Of a stretch of DNA of 64,000 nt, positions 26,793 through 38,256 are shown in pieces. Made by a program: the position numbers and the translations under genes. Numbering within the stretch: the stretch's first letter is position 1; the number at the start of each line of letters is the position of its first letter. Under the pieces are notes generated by a model. It was given only the letters and a program-made list of their open reading frames with translations, was not told the DNA's origin and ran no database searches. The DNA is from Borreliella afzelii (lineage in GTDB: Bacteria > Spirochaetota > Spirochaetia > Borreliales > Borreliaceae). The stretch lies in contig NZ_JACHGM010000002.1 of assembly GCF_014202295.1 (NCBI RefSeq), forward strand, positions 223,039 through 287,038. Direction: 5' to 3'.

Positions 26793-28067
26793 CTATTTTA
26801 TAAAATCCAATAAAGTTGTTTGCATTATTTTAGCAGAAATCCCTAAAGATACTTGATAAGCCAAGCTTGCCATATTTAAATTAGTTATTGCTTTTGTTAC
26901 GTCAAGATCTGTATATTGAACCATATCTTCTTTCATGTCTGCAGTCTCCTTACTTATTCTTTCGTAGCTCCTATCAAGTCTATTTTCTTTTGCGCCAAGA
27001 TCTGCAACGGATATAAGTAATCTTTTTAAGCTCTCATCAATTTCTGCTAGGCTTCTACTCCCAACAAGCTCTTCTTTATTATTGTAAAGTGCATCTCTGA
27101 GCTCAATAAGCGCATCAAAAATAGATCTGCTTCTAACTTCTGTATTGCTAGCAAGGTTGTAAGGAGGTAGTTTGGTATCATTGTTTTTAGTAAGTATCCC
27201 AAGTGTTTGTAAAACATTTGATTCTTCTGCTTCTGTTATCCAAATTTGGTGTGGAGTTGTAGTTTTAATAGACAATGAGTTTAAAACGGGATCAATACTT
27301 GCTTCAACAGGCGCTGAAGATTCATTTATTTTTGCAACAATGTCAAGAGCAGTATCCCCTGTTGTTAGTCCTATTTCAATATTGTCAATATAAATTTTTG
27401 TATTTTCTTTTACGGTAAATCCATTAGTGTTTATTGATGAGATAATATTTTGGTTTTGTGAGAAAAATATTTTATTCCCAGGATAATTATTTGATATATA
27501 CACTTCATTGTATACTTCTGTTTTTTTTTCGGCTTGGTTGCCGTTATATTCTACTTTGATTATTTGAGGACCTTCACCTTCTTTGCTTATTTTGCTTACT
27601 TTATTCTCTCTAGTAACTTTAAATGCCTCGCTATCAATCTTGGTCCCCGAGAATATGCTGTATCCATTAGGCCCTTTAGCGTTTGCTATTGCAACAGTAT
27701 CTTCGAGTAAAGCATTTACTTCTTTTGATATCATTTTTTTGTCATCTGCTTCGTAAGTTCCGCTTGCTCCTTGAATGGCAATTTCTTTAGCTCGTGTTAA
27801 AATATTTGTAAGAGATTGTAAGTACCCTTCTGCATACCGTAGGTTACTTTTAGAAGTGTTAATATTTTTTGTATATACATTTAGCTTAAATATGTCGTTA
27901 TCTAGCCTTATTGTGTGAGTAACGCCTGTTGGATCGTTTCTTAGTTTTACAATCCTTTTGCCGCCTTTGTATAAGTTTTCTAAAAGTTTTGTAATTTTAG
28001 ACTCTTGCTCTGCTGCAGAGGTTTTTAAATTTTCATATGTTAATGGATGGCTTACTCTATTTATCAT
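26793..28067 (-). CDS. flgL: Flagellar hook-filament junction protein FlgL
   Basis: Forms the second junction ring between hook and periplasmic filament. The 424-residue protein has the flagellin-like N-terminus ([42 protein letters not shown]) and C-terminus ([40 protein letters not shown]). A GGGAG site precedes the ATG 2 bp after flgK. Exported through the flagellar type III system, so no signal peptide is expected or seen. Confidence 0.95.
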   Translation of the reverse strand: MINRVSHPLTYENLKTSAAEQESKITKLLENLYKGGKRIVKLRNDPTGVTHTIRLDNDIFKLNVYTKNINTSKSNLRYAEGYLQSLTNILTRAKEIAIQGASGTYEADDKKMISKEVNALLEDTVAIANAKGPNGYSIFSGTKIDSEAFKVTRENKVSKISKEGEGPQIIKVEYNGNQAEKKTEVYNEVYISNNYPGNKIFFSQNQNIISSINTNGFTVKENTKIYIDNIEIGLTTGDTALDIVAKINESSAPVEASIDPVLNSLSIKTTTPHQIWITEAEESNVLQTLGILTKNNDTKLPPYNLASNTEVRSRSIFDALIELRDALYNNKEELVGSRSLAEIDESLKRLLISVADLGAKENRLDRSYERISKETADMKEDMVQYTDLDVTKAITNLNMASLAYQVSLGISAKIMQTTLLDFIK

Positions 28068-28069
28068 AC

Positions 28070-29953
28070 TTATACTCCCATTTTATTTATTACTGTGTCT
28101 ATTAGCTCAGCAGAAACAGTGATAAATTTACTTGCTGCAATAAAGGCTTGTTGAAATTCGATCATGTTTGCAAGTTCTTCATCCTTGTTTACTCCAGAAA
28201 TAGACATTCTTAGATCTGTCAAATCTTTTAATATTTGAGATTGGCTTTCTTTTGTGATTTCTGATATTTGTCCTTTTATCGCGATATTTGATGCTGTATT
28301 TGCAAAGTAATCATTTAATGTTAAATTTTTGCCAATCATAATCTGAGAATTTCCAAAAGAGGAGATTCTCAGTGCTGCTTGATTATCCCCAATAGATATT
28401 TCATTTGTTAGATTTTTGATTCCCGATGCTATTTTTGAAGGATCTGAGTCTATCGTGTCTGCAACTTTTATCCATGCTGCAGGATTTTTTAAAGGCGAGA
28501 TTGAATAAGTGGATTTGGGCGTTAATTTGTCTGTTGTGTCAATATTTTTATAATCATAAGCCCCCTCAGGTCCAGATTCATTTAATATTCCTGTATATTT
28601 TGTTAGAAATAATCCAGAATCTTCTATATGCTTGATTCTAAATGTTATGTTCTCATTTTCTTGTTCTTTAACTGCTTTGATTTCAAGCTTGCCTTCTGAG
28701 TTAATTCTTGCTGTAACTTGTGCATCGGAATTGTTTATTCTATTTATAACATCTTGAACCGTATCTGGAGCATTGTAAGGTATTTCTACAATCTCATTGC
28801 TATTTGTAGTCTCAAATTTAAGAGTTCCATAAAATCCCAATTTCTCTTCTGGGAATATTTCGTTTGTGCTATTAATTTTGAAAATATGAACGGAATCAAA
28901 TTGGCCATTTCCGTTAGTATCATATCGACCGCGATCGTCAGTTAGTTTGAGTTCTTGATAAAAAAAGCTTCTTCCGCTTTTTTTATCCATTCCATGCCCT
29001 GTCTCATGTATTTCGTTAACAAGCTCTATAATGTTGGCAGCTAGATTGTTCAGTTCATTGATTTCATTTTTAATCTCTTCATCTCTTATGTTAAGCAAAG
29101 CCCCTAGTTTTCCTGTTTTAAGGTGGACTTTGTCATTATTTGCCCATAAAATGTTCCATCTGGTTCTGGTAGGTCCGTTTGTAGCTTCTAGTTTAAATTC
29201 ATTAGCAATTGAACCTTGTACAAGGTGTCTTCCTTCTGAGTGAATTAAAAATTCATTGGGATTCTGTTTGTTTTCAATTGATAGGCTTATTAAATTGCCC
29301 AATTTTTCAACCATTAAATCTCTTGCATCCATTAAGTCATTTGGATTGTCTTTCATTGCTTGAGATTTTGAAATTTGTTTATTAAGATTTGCAATGTTTC
29401 TAATGTAATTGTTTGCCTCATCTGTTGTAATTTTTATTTCATCGTTTGCCATTATGTAAATTCTTTCAAGCGAATGGAATCTGCTTCTTATTCCCTCGCA
29501 AAAAGATTTGCCTCTTTCTAAGATTATCTTTCTTTCTGCCAAACCTTGTGGTTGATTTGCTAGATCATGCCAACTTTCCCAAAAATCATTTAATCTTTTT
29601 CTTATTGACTGATCTTCAGGTTCGTTATAAACATCTTCTAACATTGATGTAAATTTGTCTTGCGAAGTCCAGTATCCTAGTCGGTGTGATTCTTCAATGA
29701 TCCTTGTGTTAAGTAGTTCGTCTTTTACTCTGTCTATAGATTGAACTACGATTCCCTGACCCAATTGTCCTTGTTTTTTAGCTCTGTTTAGTTGTGGAGC
29801 ATAAAGAGGAATTGCGGTTTTTATTGTTACTCTTTGCCTTGAATATCCAGGTTTTGTAGCATTGGATAAGTTGTGACCAACTGTATTCATAGCATCTTTA
29901 TGTGCAAATAAACTTCTTTTGCCAATTTCTATTCCTGAGAATGTTGAATCCAC
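28070..29953 (-). CDS. flgK: Flagellar hook-associated protein FlgK
   Basis: First junction protein of the filament. The 627-residue product starts [20 protein letters not shown], followed by [19 protein letters not shown], the conserved rod-hook motif, and ends with [19 protein letters not shown] and [20 protein letters not shown], the matching C-terminal helix. The start codon is GTG with AAAGGAG upstream. It lies 11 bp downstream of the FlgN-like gene. Confidence 0.95.
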   Translation of the reverse strand: MDSTFSGIEIGKRSLFAHKDAMNTVGHNLSNATKPGYSRQRVTIKTAIPLYAPQLNRAKKQGQLGQGIVVQSIDRVKDELLNTRIIEESHRLGYWTSQDKFTSMLEDVYNEPEDQSIRKRLNDFWESWHDLANQPQGLAERKIILERGKSFCEGIRSRFHSLERIYIMANDEIKITTDEANNYIRNIANLNKQISKSQAMKDNPNDLMDARDLMVEKLGNLISLSIENKQNPNEFLIHSEGRHLVQGSIANEFKLEATNGPTRTRWNILWANNDKVHLKTGKLGALLNIRDEEIKNEINELNNLAANIIELVNEIHETGHGMDKKSGRSFFYQELKLTDDRGRYDTNGNGQFDSVHIFKINSTNEIFPEEKLGFYGTLKFETTNSNEIVEIPYNAPDTVQDVINRINNSDAQVTARINSEGKLEIKAVKEQENENITFRIKHIEDSGLFLTKYTGILNESGPEGAYDYKNIDTTDKLTPKSTYSISPLKNPAAWIKVADTIDSDPSKIASGIKNLTNEISIGDNQAALRISSFGNSQIMIGKNLTLNDYFANTASNIAIKGQISEITKESQSQILKDLTDLRMSISGVNKDEELANMIEFQQAFIAASKFITVSAELIDTVINKMGV

Positions 29954-29964
29954 TCTAAACTCCT

Positions 29965-30459
29965 TTAAAGTTTTTTATTTATTAAAACGGAAGCTTCATT
30001 TGAGCGTCCAATTTTTGGCCCATAAGGGTTTTTGTAAGTTACATTTTCTACACTTTCTTGGATGTCTTGAAATATTATTGCCAACATATCAAGGGATGTG
30101 TTTACATAGTTTTGTATTATACAGTTTAAACTTTTGATATTCAGTATTCCAATTTTCAATTTGTGTAGATAGTCGTATATTTCTTTTTTGTAAATTGTAG
30201 TCAACTTTTCTACAGCTTCGTAAGTTGACTTAAAGTTTTCATTTTGGGTAAATTTTTTCCAAATTTCATCTCTTTTAATTTCAATTTCTTTAAAATTTTC
30301 AAGTGATATTTTTGTTTTGTTTGCAATCTCTTTAAGCCCAATTTCATTTTTATTGTCTATATTTTCTTTTATTTTTAAGTATGATTTATATATCTCGTTT
30401 ACCAAGAGAAGTTCTTTTTTTAAAACGTCTCTTAGTTCAATTTCAAGTTTTGCTTTCAT
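29965..30459 (-). CDS. flgN: FlgN-like flagellar export chaperone
   Basis: A 164-residue, nearly all-helical charged protein with coiled-coil character and a C-terminal segment [18 protein letters not shown] that resembles the end of FlgN proteins, which hold FlgK and FlgL before export. Direct position upstream of flgK and flgL supports the chaperone role. Similarity is by size, helicity and the C-terminal pattern only, so the symbol is tentative. No ribosome site is seen; a promoter -10 ends only 14 bp upstream of the ATG. Confidence 0.75.
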   Translation of the reverse strand: MKAKLEIELRDVLKKELLLVNEIYKSYLKIKENIDNKNEIGLKEIANKTKISLENFKEIEIKRDEIWKKFTQNENFKSTYEAVEKLTTIYKKEIYDYLHKLKIGILNIKSLNCIIQNYVNTSLDMLAIIFQDIQESVENVTYKNPYGPKIGRSNEASVLINKKL

Positions 30460-30472
30460 TTTTATAAGACTA

Positions 30473-30501
30473 ATTATAAGCTATTATAAATATATTTACA
30501 A
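30473..30501 (-). promoter_or_regulatory. Promoter of the flgN-flgK-flgL-fliW-csrA operon
   Basis: On the minus strand TTGTAA (30496-30501), a 17-bp spacer, then a perfect TATAAT (30473-30478). The predicted start near 30466 leaves only about 7 nt before the flgN ATG. It is a sigma70-type sequence, in line with Borrelia motility genes lacking sigma28 control. Confidence 0.6.
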
Positions 30502-30522
30502 ATCAACTTTGTCTTTTTATTA

Positions 30523-30531
30523 TGTTATAAT
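30523..30531 (+). promoter_or_regulatory. Extended -10 promoter of mnmE
   Basis: TGTTATAAT on the + strand is a perfect extended -10. Transcription would start near 30538, about 4 nt before the mnmE ATG at 30542. No ribosome site lies in that space, so the message is probably leaderless. Confidence 0.6.
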
Positions 30532-30541
30532 ACATTAAAGT

Positions 30542-31936
30542 ATGAGTAAGCTTTTTGAGAGAGATGATGATATTGTAGCTCTTGCAACCCCTTTTTTAAG
30601 TAGCGCTTTATGTGTGATTCGTAGCAGTGGTGCTTCTTCTATTTCTAAATTTTCTAAAATCTTTTCAAATCATTCAGCTCTTAATTCAGCGGCTGGAAAT
30701 ACGATTCATTATGGTTATATATTAGATAATGAGAATAATTGCAAGGTAGATGAAGTTGTTGTGTGTTTGTATCGAGCACCAAAAAGCTTTACAGGGCAAG
30801 ATGCTGTTGAGGTTATAGCTCATGGTTCTGTGATTGGGATTAAAAAGATTATAGATTTATTTTTAAAAAGTGGGTTTAGGATGGCTGAGCCTGGTGAATT
30901 TACTTTTCGTTCATTTCTTGCTAAAAAAATTGACCTTACAAAGGCAGAAGCAATTAATGAGATTATTTTTGCTAAGACCAACAAAGCTTATTCTCTTGCA
31001 GTTAATAAGCTTTCTGGAGCTTTATTTGTTAAAATAGATACAATAAAAAAATGTATTTTAAATTTTCTCTCAGCTGTTAGCGTTTATCTTGATTATGAGG
31101 TTGATGACCGTGAGATTGACATTCCTTTTGACTTGATTTTAAATAGCAAAGTTGAACTTAAAAAATTAATTAATTCTTATAAAGTTTATGAAAAAATCGA
31201 TCATGGTATTACTTTGGTTTTAGCAGGCTCTGTTAATGCTGGAAAGTCTTCTTTATTTAATTTGTTTCTCAAAAAAGATAGATCAATTGTCTCTTCATAT
31301 CCTGGTACTACAAGAGATTATATTGAAGCAAGTTTTGAGCTTGATGGTATTTTGTTTAATCTTTTTGATACAGCAGGTCTTAGAGATGCTGACAATTTTG
31401 TTGAGAGATTGGGTATTGAGAAAAGTAATTCTTTAATAAAGGAAGCTTCTTTAGTAATTTATGTGATTGATATTAGTTCAAATTTAACAAGAGATGATTT
31501 ATTATTTATTGATTCGAATAAATCCAATAGTAAGATATTATTTGTTTTAAATAAGATAGATTTAAAGATAAATAAATCTACCGAAGAATTTGTTCGTTCG
31601 AGTGTTTTAAATTCTTCAAATTTAATAATGATTAGCATTAAAAATTTAGAAGGAATAGATATTCTTTATGACAAAATAAGGACTTTAATCTCTTATGAGA
31701 GGGTAGAGATTGGACTTGATGATATAATAATATCGTCAAGTCGTCAAATACAACTTTTAGAGAAAGCTTATGCTTTGATTTTAGATTTATTGAGTAAAAT
31801 CGATCGTCAAGTAAGTTATGATATGTTAGCATTTGATGCTTATGAGATTATCAACTGTTTGGGTGAAATAACAGGAGAAGTTAGTAGTGAAGATGTTCTT
31901 GACAATATGTTTAAGAATTTTTGTTTGGGGAAATAA
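30542..31936 (+). CDS. mnmE: tRNA uridine-5-carboxymethylaminomethyl modification GTPase MnmE
   Basis: With MnmG it modifies U34 of certain tRNAs. The 464-residue protein has the N-terminal folate-binding domain ([31 protein letters not shown]), a G domain with P-loop [32 protein letters not shown] and NKID, and the conserved C-terminal end NFCLGK with its catalytic cysteine. The P-loop has Val where most have Pro. mnmG starts 2 bp after its stop. The ATG has no ribosome site. Confidence 0.94.
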   Translation: MSKLFERDDDIVALATPFLSSALCVIRSSGASSISKFSKIFSNHSALNSAAGNTIHYGYILDNENNCKVDEVVVCLYRAPKSFTGQDAVEVIAHGSVIGIKKIIDLFLKSGFRMAEPGEFTFRSFLAKKIDLTKAEAINEIIFAKTNKAYSLAVNKLSGALFVKIDTIKKCILNFLSAVSVYLDYEVDDREIDIPFDLILNSKVELKKLINSYKVYEKIDHGITLVLAGSVNAGKSSLFNLFLKKDRSIVSSYPGTTRDYIEASFELDGILFNLFDTAGLRDADNFVERLGIEKSNSLIKEASLVIYVIDISSNLTRDDLLFIDSNKSNSKILFVLNKIDLKINKSTEEFVRSSVLNSSNLIMISIKNLEGIDILYDKIRTLISYERVEIGLDDIIISSSRQIQLLEKAYALILDLLSKIDRQVSYDMLAFDAYEIINCLGEITGEVSSEDVLDNMFKNFCLGK

Positions 31937-31938
31937 AT

Positions 31939-33804
31939 ATGGATTTTGACGCAATTGTTATTGGAGGAGGGCATGCAGGGATTGAAGCTGCGCTTGCTAT
32001 TTCAAGGCTAAATTTTAAAACTTTAATGATTACTCAAAATTTAGATACAATCGGCAAGCTTTCTTGCAATCCTGCTATTGGTGGACTTGCTAAGGGCAAT
32101 ATGGTTAGGGAAATTGATGCTCTTGGCGGTGAAATGGGTCGCATTATTGACTTTAGCATGATTCAGTTTAGAGTTTTAAACAAAAGTCGTGGGCCTGCGG
32201 TCCAAGCTCCACGTGCTCAAGCTGATAAATTAATGTACCAAACCAAGGCGAAAGAAACTTTAGAGCGTCAAGATAATCTTGATCTTTTTCAAGATACAGT
32301 TGTTGATTTTCTTCTTAATTCTATGAGAAATGAAATTGAGGGTGTTGTTACAGAGCGAGGTAATAAGTTTAGATCAAGTGTTGTAGTACTTACAACAGGG
32401 ACATTTCTTCGAGGCAAAATATTTATTGGTGAATATAGAGCTAATATGGGTAGACTTGCTGAATTTTCTGCTTATGGACTTGATAAAACTTTACTTGGTC
32501 TTGGATTTGAAATGGGTAGGCTTAAAACGGGCACTCCGGCAAGAATTCATAGAAAAAGTGTGGATTTTTCAAAGACTGAGGTTCAATTTGGAGATTCAGA
32601 CATCATTCCCTTTTCTTTTTCAAATGGCAAGTTAGATAAATCTCAGCTTTCATGTTATGTGACCTACACTAATAAAAGAACTCACGAAATAATTAGTGAA
32701 AATATGCACTTGTCACCCCTTTATTCTGGTGAGATTGTGGGCAATGGTCCAAGATATTGTCCTTCTATTGAGGATAAAATAGTAAAATTTAAAGATAAAG
32801 ACAGGCATCAAATTTTTATTGAGCCTGAAGGGTTTAATACGGAAGAAATGTATCTTAATGGTCTTAGCTCTTCTTTGCCTGAAAATGTTCAGCAAAAATT
32901 GATTAATAGTATTGAAGGTCTTGAGCATGCTGTTATTACAAGGCCTGGTTATGCCGTTGAGTATGATTATATAAATCCAATTGAACTTTATCCAAGTCTT
33001 GAGAGCAAAAGAGTTAAAGGGCTTTTTATAGCAGGTCAGACCAATGGCTCTTCAGGATATGAGGAGGCAGCAGCTCAAGGGCTAATGGCAGGAATTAATG
33101 CTGCTCTTAGACTTCAAAATAAAAAGCCAATGATTCTAACAAGAACTAGTTCTTATATTGGAGTTCTTATTGATGATCTTGTTACTAAAGGTACTAAAGA
33201 GCCTTACAGAATGTTTACTTCTAGGGCTGAACATAGACTTAATTTAAGGCACGATACTAGTGATAAGCGTTTGATTAAGATTGGATATGATCTTGGACTT
33301 GTTGATGAGGAGAGATATTCAAAATATCTTTTTAAGAAAAGAAGAGTTGAAGAGATAAAGGAGCTTTTAAAGCAAAGGCGTCTTAGTTTAAAAGATATTG
33401 CTGATGAACAATTTAAAAAACATGTTAACAAAGATTTTTATCATATCTTAAAAGATCCTTCTATTAGTTTAGATAATTTAATAAAGATTGATCCAAGTTT
33501 GAGCGATTCAAAAGTAATTTTAGAACAAGTTGAGTTAGATATTAAATATGAAGGCTATATTAATAGACAAAAAGATTTGATTAAAAAACTTCATAATCTA
33601 GAACTTGTCAAGCTTCCATTTGATTTTAATTATGGAATTATTGAAGGTCTCTCAAGAGAAGCTAGAGAGAAATTTTCTAAGGTTCAACCAGCTACTCTTG
33701 CTCAAGCAAGTCGAATTCCTGGAATAAGAAATACGGATATTACTGTTTTGTTTATATATTTTTCAAATCCTAAAAATAAGGTAGTTTTAAATTTTTCTGT
33801 ATGA
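31939..33804 (+). CDS. mnmG: tRNA uridine-5-carboxymethylaminomethyl modification enzyme MnmG (GidA)
   Basis: FAD-dependent partner of MnmE. The protein has 621 residues from the ATG at 31939, with FAD motif [36 protein letters not shown], the GTFLRG motif, [11 protein letters not shown] and the C-terminal signature [14 protein letters not shown]. The frame is also open upstream to a TTG at 31921 inside mnmE, but the ATG has a GGGGA site and puts the FAD loop at the usual position. It overlaps rsmG by 4 bp. Confidence 0.95.
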   Translation: MDFDAIVIGGGHAGIEAALAISRLNFKTLMITQNLDTIGKLSCNPAIGGLAKGNMVREIDALGGEMGRIIDFSMIQFRVLNKSRGPAVQAPRAQADKLMYQTKAKETLERQDNLDLFQDTVVDFLLNSMRNEIEGVVTERGNKFRSSVVVLTTGTFLRGKIFIGEYRANMGRLAEFSAYGLDKTLLGLGFEMGRLKTGTPARIHRKSVDFSKTEVQFGDSDIIPFSFSNGKLDKSQLSCYVTYTNKRTHEIISENMHLSPLYSGEIVGNGPRYCPSIEDKIVKFKDKDRHQIFIEPEGFNTEEMYLNGLSSSLPENVQQKLINSIEGLEHAVITRPGYAVEYDYINPIELYPSLESKRVKGLFIAGQTNGSSGYEEAAAQGLMAGINAALRLQNKKPMILTRTSSYIGVLIDDLVTKGTKEPYRMFTSRAEHRLNLRHDTSDKRLIKIGYDLGLVDEERYSKYLFKKRRVEEIKELLKQRRLSLKDIADEQFKKHVNKDFYHILKDPSISLDNLIKIDPSLSDSKVILEQVELDIKYEGYINRQKDLIKKLHNLELVKLPFDFNYGIIEGLSREAREKFSKVQPATLAQASRIPGIRNTDITVLFIYFSNPKNKVVLNFSV

Positions 33805-34427
33805 TAAGTGACATTGAATTTGCTTTGGCAGAATGTAATTTTCAGTTTGCTTACAAAGATCTTCAGAAAATAAATTTATATATAAAAAGAATTTTACTTT
33901 TAAATACCAGATTTAATTTGATTTCAAATAGCAATAGCAACTTCAATTCCATTCTTAATCTACACGTTATAGATTCTCTTTTAGGATTGCCTACTATTAA
34001 AGAGGCCAATCCTTCTGAAATTCTTGATGTTGGAAGTGGTGCTGGATTTCCAGGTATTATTTTGGCTATTTTTGATTCTTCTAGAAAATATTATCTTTTA
34101 GAGAGAAGTAAAAAAAAATCTACTTTTTTGAAAATGATAAAATTAGAACTTGATTTAGAAAATGTAAAAATTTTAGAATATGAGATTGAAAGAGAAAAGA
34201 AGAAGTATGAATTTATTACAATTCGAGCCTTTAGAAGTATGAATGAATATGCGTTAGTTTTAAAGAATCTTTTAAAGAATGGGGGTTTGATTATGGCATA
34301 TAAGGGTAAATTTGATAGAATTAACCTTGAAGTCAATCAAATTAAAGATTTGTTTAGTAAAATAGAAGTAAAGTCTTTAAATTCAAAATTAAGCGCAGAG
34401 AGAAATTTAGTTTTGCTTTACAAATAA
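33801..34427 (+). CDS. rsmG: 16S rRNA (guanine-N7) methyltransferase RsmG (GidB)
   Basis: Methylates G527 of 16S rRNA, the position linked to streptomycin sensitivity. The 208-residue protein has [17 protein letters not shown], the AdoMet motif [29 protein letters not shown] and ITIRAFRSM, as in GidB proteins. The ATGA overlap with mnmG gives the usual mnmE-mnmG-rsmG arrangement. Confidence 0.93.
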   Translation: MISDIEFALAECNFQFAYKDLQKINLYIKRILLLNTRFNLISNSNSNFNSILNLHVIDSLLGLPTIKEANPSEILDVGSGAGFPGIILAIFDSSRKYYLLERSKKKSTFLKMIKLELDLENVKILEYEIEREKKKYEFITIRAFRSMNEYALVLKNLLKNGGLIMAYKGKFDRINLEVNQIKDLFSKIEVKSLNSKLSAERNLVLLYK

Positions 34428-34483
34428 TATTATTATCGTTTGGGTTTAATTTATATTTTAGAGTGATTTTGACTAGGAGTATT

Positions 34484-35476
34484 ATGAAGAGTAGTTTTCA
34501 GATAGATTCAGAAGTAGAGAATGCATTACATTTGATAAATAAATTTAGAAGAGAAGTTGCAAGCAGGGTTCTTGGTCAAAAAGAAATGATAGATGCTATT
34601 TTAATGGGACTTTTAACAGAGGGGCATGTTTTGCTTGAAGGAGTCCCAGGTCTTGCCAAAACCCTTGCAATTCAAACTGTATCTGATGTTCTTGATCTTG
34701 AGTTTAAGCGTATACAGTTTACCCCAGATCTTTTGCCGTCTGATCTTACAGGTAATATGGTTTATAAAAGTGCTACAGGGACTTTTAAGGTTAGAAAAGG
34801 TCCAGTATTTTCAAATGTTATTTTAGCAGATGAAATCAATAGGGCTCCTGCAAAAGTTCAGTCTGCTCTACTTGAGGCTATGGGAGAAAGGCAAGTAACT
34901 CTTGGAGACGAAACTCATAAGCTTCCAGATCCATTTTTTGTTCTTGCTACTCAAAATCCAATAGAGCAAGAGGGGACTTATAATTTACCAGAATCTCAGC
35001 TTGATAGATTTTTATTAAAAGTTAATGTTAATTATCCATCAGTGCAAGATGAAGTAAGGCTTTTGAAAATATTTTCAGTGGATGGACGTCTTGAAAATAT
35101 TAAAGTTGCAAAGGTGATGAATGCTTATTCGTTGGTTGACATTAAGAGAACTGTTGGTAGGGTAAAAGTTGATGACAAAATAATGCTTTATATTGTTACT
35201 TTAATCTCGGCATCTCGTGAGAAAGATAAAAAAACTTATCCTTTTGCCAAATATATTGAATTTGGTGCATCTCCTAGAGCTTCTCTTAGTTTATTAAAGT
35301 GTGCGCGTGTTAATGCTCTTTATGAGGGACGAATATTTGTTCTACCAGAAGATGTTAAAGCTGTGGCTTATAACGTGTTAAGACACAGAATTACGCCATC
35401 TTATGAGGCAGAAGTAGAGGAAATGAGTATTGATGATATTATTAAGATGCTTCTTTCTGCTGTAGCACTACCCTAG
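34484..35476 (+). CDS. MoxR-family AAA+ ATPase
   Basis: Chaperone-like AAA+ ATPase that works with von Willebrand factor A (VWA) partners. The protein has 330 residues: Walker A GVPGLAKTLA, LLPSDLTGNMVY, Walker B VILADEINRAPAKVQSALLEAMGE, sensor 1 ATQNPIEQEGTYNLPESQLDRF and sensor 2 PRASLSLLKCA. The Walker A has Ala in place of the usual Gly before Lys, as in other MoxR proteins. A GTG at 34463 also opens the frame, but the ATG at 34484 has a good AGGAG site. First gene of a seven-gene bat operon. Confidence 0.92.
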   Translation: MKSSFQIDSEVENALHLINKFRREVASRVLGQKEMIDAILMGLLTEGHVLLEGVPGLAKTLAIQTVSDVLDLEFKRIQFTPDLLPSDLTGNMVYKSATGTFKVRKGPVFSNVILADEINRAPAKVQSALLEAMGERQVTLGDETHKLPDPFFVLATQNPIEQEGTYNLPESQLDRFLLKVNVNYPSVQDEVRLLKIFSVDGRLENIKVAKVMNAYSLVDIKRTVGRVKVDDKIMLYIVTLISASREKDKKTYPFAKYIEFGASPRASLSLLKCARVNALYEGRIFVLPEDVKAVAYNVLRHRITPSYEAEVEEMSIDDIIKMLLSAVALP

Positions 35477-35489
35477 GAAATAATTTTAA

Positions 35490-36365
35490 ATGGTACAAGA
35501 TAACGAGATAAATAGTAGTGCTAAAGCTAGGATAAAAGCTTTAAAATTCTTTTCAAGAAAAATGCTTTCAGAGCTTAATTTTGGTGGGTATCGTTCAATT
35601 TTTAAAGGACTTGGTCTTGAATTTCATGAATTTAGACCTTATGAGGATTCTGATGATGCTAGATTTATTGATTGGAATGTAAGCTCAAAAGCCGATAGTA
35701 TTTTTTCAAAGGTTTTCAAAGAAGATAGGGGGATGAATCTGCATCTTCTTGTAGATAATTCACTTTCTATGAGCTTGGGAGACAAGGTAAATAAAAAGGA
35801 TGTTCAGGATTTATTGGTTTCTATTTTTGCACATATGGCATTTTTTAATAATGATAAAATAGGTGTTACTTTTTTTTCAAGTGGAACAGACAAATTTATA
35901 CCCTCTAGCAAAGGTCATTTGCATTTAGGATTGATATTAAGTGAAACGATCAATAGAAATCTTAAGCCGGGTAGTAGCTTAGCTTATATTTTTAAAAATA
36001 CGGCAGAATATTATAAAAAAAGATCTTTGATTATAATTATTTCTGATTTTAAGGCGAATTCTTATTTTAAATCTTTAAATGTTTTGAGCAAGAGACATAA
36101 TGTTGTTGCTATAAGAATTTCAGATTTTTTTGATGAAAATTTTCCTAAAGTTGGAACTTTGATTTGCGAAGATATTGAAACTGGGGAAAATTTTTTAGTC
36201 TCGGGGTTTAGCAAGTCGATATTAACTGGTTATAAAAATTATTGGACACTTGATAAAATAAAATGGAAAAAAGAGTGTATTAAAAAAAATATTAGTTTTA
36301 TTGAGATTGATACTAAAGAAGATGTTTTTAAAAAACTTAAAATTCTTTTTAAAAAGGGTCAATAA
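35490..36365 (+). CDS. DUF58/VWA-like protein of the bat operon
   Basis: A 291-residue cytoplasmic protein with the DUF58 motif EFHEFRPYEDSDDARFIDWN and a VWA-type MIDAS-like start HLLVDNSLSMSLG. Such proteins are regular neighbours of MoxR and Bat proteins. AGGAAA precedes the ATG at a long spacing. The gene starts 13 bp after moxR and ends 3 bp before the next. Confidence 0.9.
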   Translation: MVQDNEINSSAKARIKALKFFSRKMLSELNFGGYRSIFKGLGLEFHEFRPYEDSDDARFIDWNVSSKADSIFSKVFKEDRGMNLHLLVDNSLSMSLGDKVNKKDVQDLLVSIFAHMAFFNNDKIGVTFFSSGTDKFIPSSKGHLHLGLILSETINRNLKPGSSLAYIFKNTAEYYKKRSLIIIISDFKANSYFKSLNVLSKRHNVVAIRISDFFDENFPKVGTLICEDIETGENFLVSGFSKSILTGYKNYWTLDKIKWKKECIKKNISFIEIDTKEDVFKKLKILFKKGQ

Positions 36366-36368
36366 ATT

Positions 36369-37268
36369 TTGAAGGGAATTATTTCAAGCCTTTTTCTTTT
36401 TTTAGTTTTATTTTTACATTCTTATGAAATAAAGAATGAAATATTTATGCCGACTCGTTATTATGTAGGTGATTCTGTTGATTTTAAAGTTTCATTAATT
36501 TTAGATGATGGTGAAGAGTTTTTCCCTGTAGATTTTAAAGAGATTAAAGATGAATTTGTTGAAGTAAATTCGATTAGCTTTAATAACGCAACAAATGAAA
36601 TAATAGTTAATTTTGTTTCTTTTTATATTGGAAGTAGCTCTCTTCCTTCTATTTATATTGGAGATGTAATTAGCAATGGTAAGAAAAGCAAGGTTATTCT
36701 AGAAAATGTAAAAATTAATACAGATAAACTAGTATCTAATAATTCTGATTTTAAAATTAAAAATATAGAAGGCGTTTTATTTATTCCTGGAACAAGTACC
36801 TATTTGTTTTTATTTATTCTTGTTTTGTTTTTGATTCCTTATTTGATTATTAAGCTTTTAAAGCTTTTAAATCGACTTTTAATTTGCTTGATAGTTAAGC
36901 ATGGACTTAGAAAGCCTTATAAAGTATTGCAGAGGCAGTTTGTTATTTTGTCTAAATATGTTAGAGAAGGCGTAGATCAAGGTACATTTTATAATTTAAT
37001 AAATTCTTCTTTAAGAGTTTATTTATCTAAAAAAACAGGTTTCAATTTTAATGCGATTACCACAACAGAAATTTCTATAATTTTGCAAGATCTTAAGGTT
37101 CCTTATGAGATTCGCTCAACTTTTATTAATACGTTAAGGCTTTCTGATTTTAGTAAATTTAGTGGTGTTGATTTAGTATTTGATAGCTTGGCGTTTGTTT
37201 TAGAGGATTTAAGAACTGCAGCATCGAGTTTTGAAGAATTTAATAGAGGTACTAATGTTAACATTTAA
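36369..37268 (+). CDS. Bat-operon membrane protein with signal segment
   Basis: A 299-residue protein: N-terminal signal segment (GIISSLFLFLVLFLHSYE), an extracytoplasmic beta-rich region, one or two membrane segments around residues 140-180 (YLFLFILVLFLIPYLIIKLL), and a helical cytoplasmic end. The position between DUF58 and BatA matches the small membrane protein common in Bat loci. The start is a TTG at 36369 with AAGGG upstream; no ATG lies nearby. The 3' end overlaps batA by 14 bp. Confidence 0.75.
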   Translation: MKGIISSLFLFLVLFLHSYEIKNEIFMPTRYYVGDSVDFKVSLILDDGEEFFPVDFKEIKDEFVEVNSISFNNATNEIIVNFVSFYIGSSSLPSIYIGDVISNGKKSKVILENVKINTDKLVSNNSDFKIKNIEGVLFIPGTSTYLFLFILVLFLIPYLIIKLLKLLNRLLICLIVKHGLRKPYKVLQRQFVILSKYVREGVDQGTFYNLINSSLRVYLSKKTGFNFNAITTTEISIILQDLKVPYEIRSTFINTLRLSDFSKFSGVDLVFDSLAFVLEDLRTAASSFEEFNRGTNVNI

Positions 37269-38256
37269 TGAGCCTTTGTATTTGTTTTTATTAGTAATTT
37301 TCCCTATAACAATTTATTTTAATCATTTTTTTAAAAATAGAGGGGGCAAGATAAAGTTTCCAATATCGATTTATGGCAGCTTAAACTCTTTAAAACTTAA
37401 AGATTATAGATTAAATTTGATGTATTTTTTTACTTATTCTTTTTTATATTTAGCTGCAATGGTTATGGTGTTTGCTTTAGCAGGGCCTTCGGTTTCAAAA
37501 AAGAAGATGATACATCTTAGTGCTGGTGCTGACATTGTCATTGTTCTTGACATATCGCCTAGTATGGGGGCTGTTGAGTTTTCTTCTAAGAATAGACTTG
37601 AATTTTCAAAAGAATTGATTAAACGTTTTATTTCTCAACGTGAGAATGATAATATTGGTTTGGTAGCTTTTGCAAAAGATGCTTCAATAGTAGTGCCTAT
37701 AACAACAGATAGGGATTTTTTTAATAAAAAGTTAGATGATATTTATATTATGGATCTTGGAAATGGATCTGCTTTAGGATTAGGTATTTCTATTGCGCTA
37801 TCTCATTTAAAGCATTCTGAAGCTCTTAAAAGATCAATAGTGGTTTTAACAGATGGGGTTGTTAATTCAGATGAAATTTATAAAGATCAAGTGATTAACC
37901 TTGCTCAAGGTTTAAATGTCAGGATTTATTCTATTGGTATTGGAAGTTCTGAGGAATTTAGTGTTGAGTTTAAATTAAGATCTGGTAAGTTTTATCAAGG
38001 AAGTCTAAAAGAGGTTTATGATCCTAGTATGCTTGTTGAGATTTCAAATAAAACCGGAGGACTTTTTTATTCGGTTAATGATGATTTTTCTTTTCAATTT
38101 GCAATTCAAGATTTTTCAAAAAAGGAAAATTTGGAGAGAAAAATTAAAATAGCTGTGGACAATAAAGATATTTATAAAGAATTTTTAGTTTTAGCGTTGT
38201 GCTTATTACTTATTTATTTTATTTTTTCAAAAATTTTCTTAAAAGAGATACTATGA
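37255..38256 (+). CDS. batA: BatA-like VWA-domain membrane protein
   Basis: A 333-residue protein with an N-terminal membrane region (two hydrophobic segments), a VWA domain with intact MIDAS residues (IVIVLDISPSMGA, then TDGV), and a C-terminal membrane segment. Bat proteins were first tied to aerotolerance in Bacteroides, and their real role in the envelope is unsettled. The frame opens at TTG 37231, but ATG 37255 has an AGAGGT site. The stop overlaps the batB start by 4 bp. Confidence 0.88.
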   Translation: MLTFNEPLYLFLLVIFPITIYFNHFFKNRGGKIKFPISIYGSLNSLKLKDYRLNLMYFFTYSFLYLAAMVMVFALAGPSVSKKKMIHLSAGADIVIVLDISPSMGAVEFSSKNRLEFSKELIKRFISQRENDNIGLVAFAKDASIVVPITTDRDFFNKKLDDIYIMDLGNGSALGLGISIALSHLKHSEALKRSIVVLTDGVVNSDEIYKDQVINLAQGLNVRIYSIGIGSSEEFSVEFKLRSGKFYQGSLKEVYDPSMLVEISNKTGGLFYSVNDDFSFQFAIQDFSKKENLERKIKIAVDNKDIYKEFLVLALCLLLIYFIFSKIFLKEIL

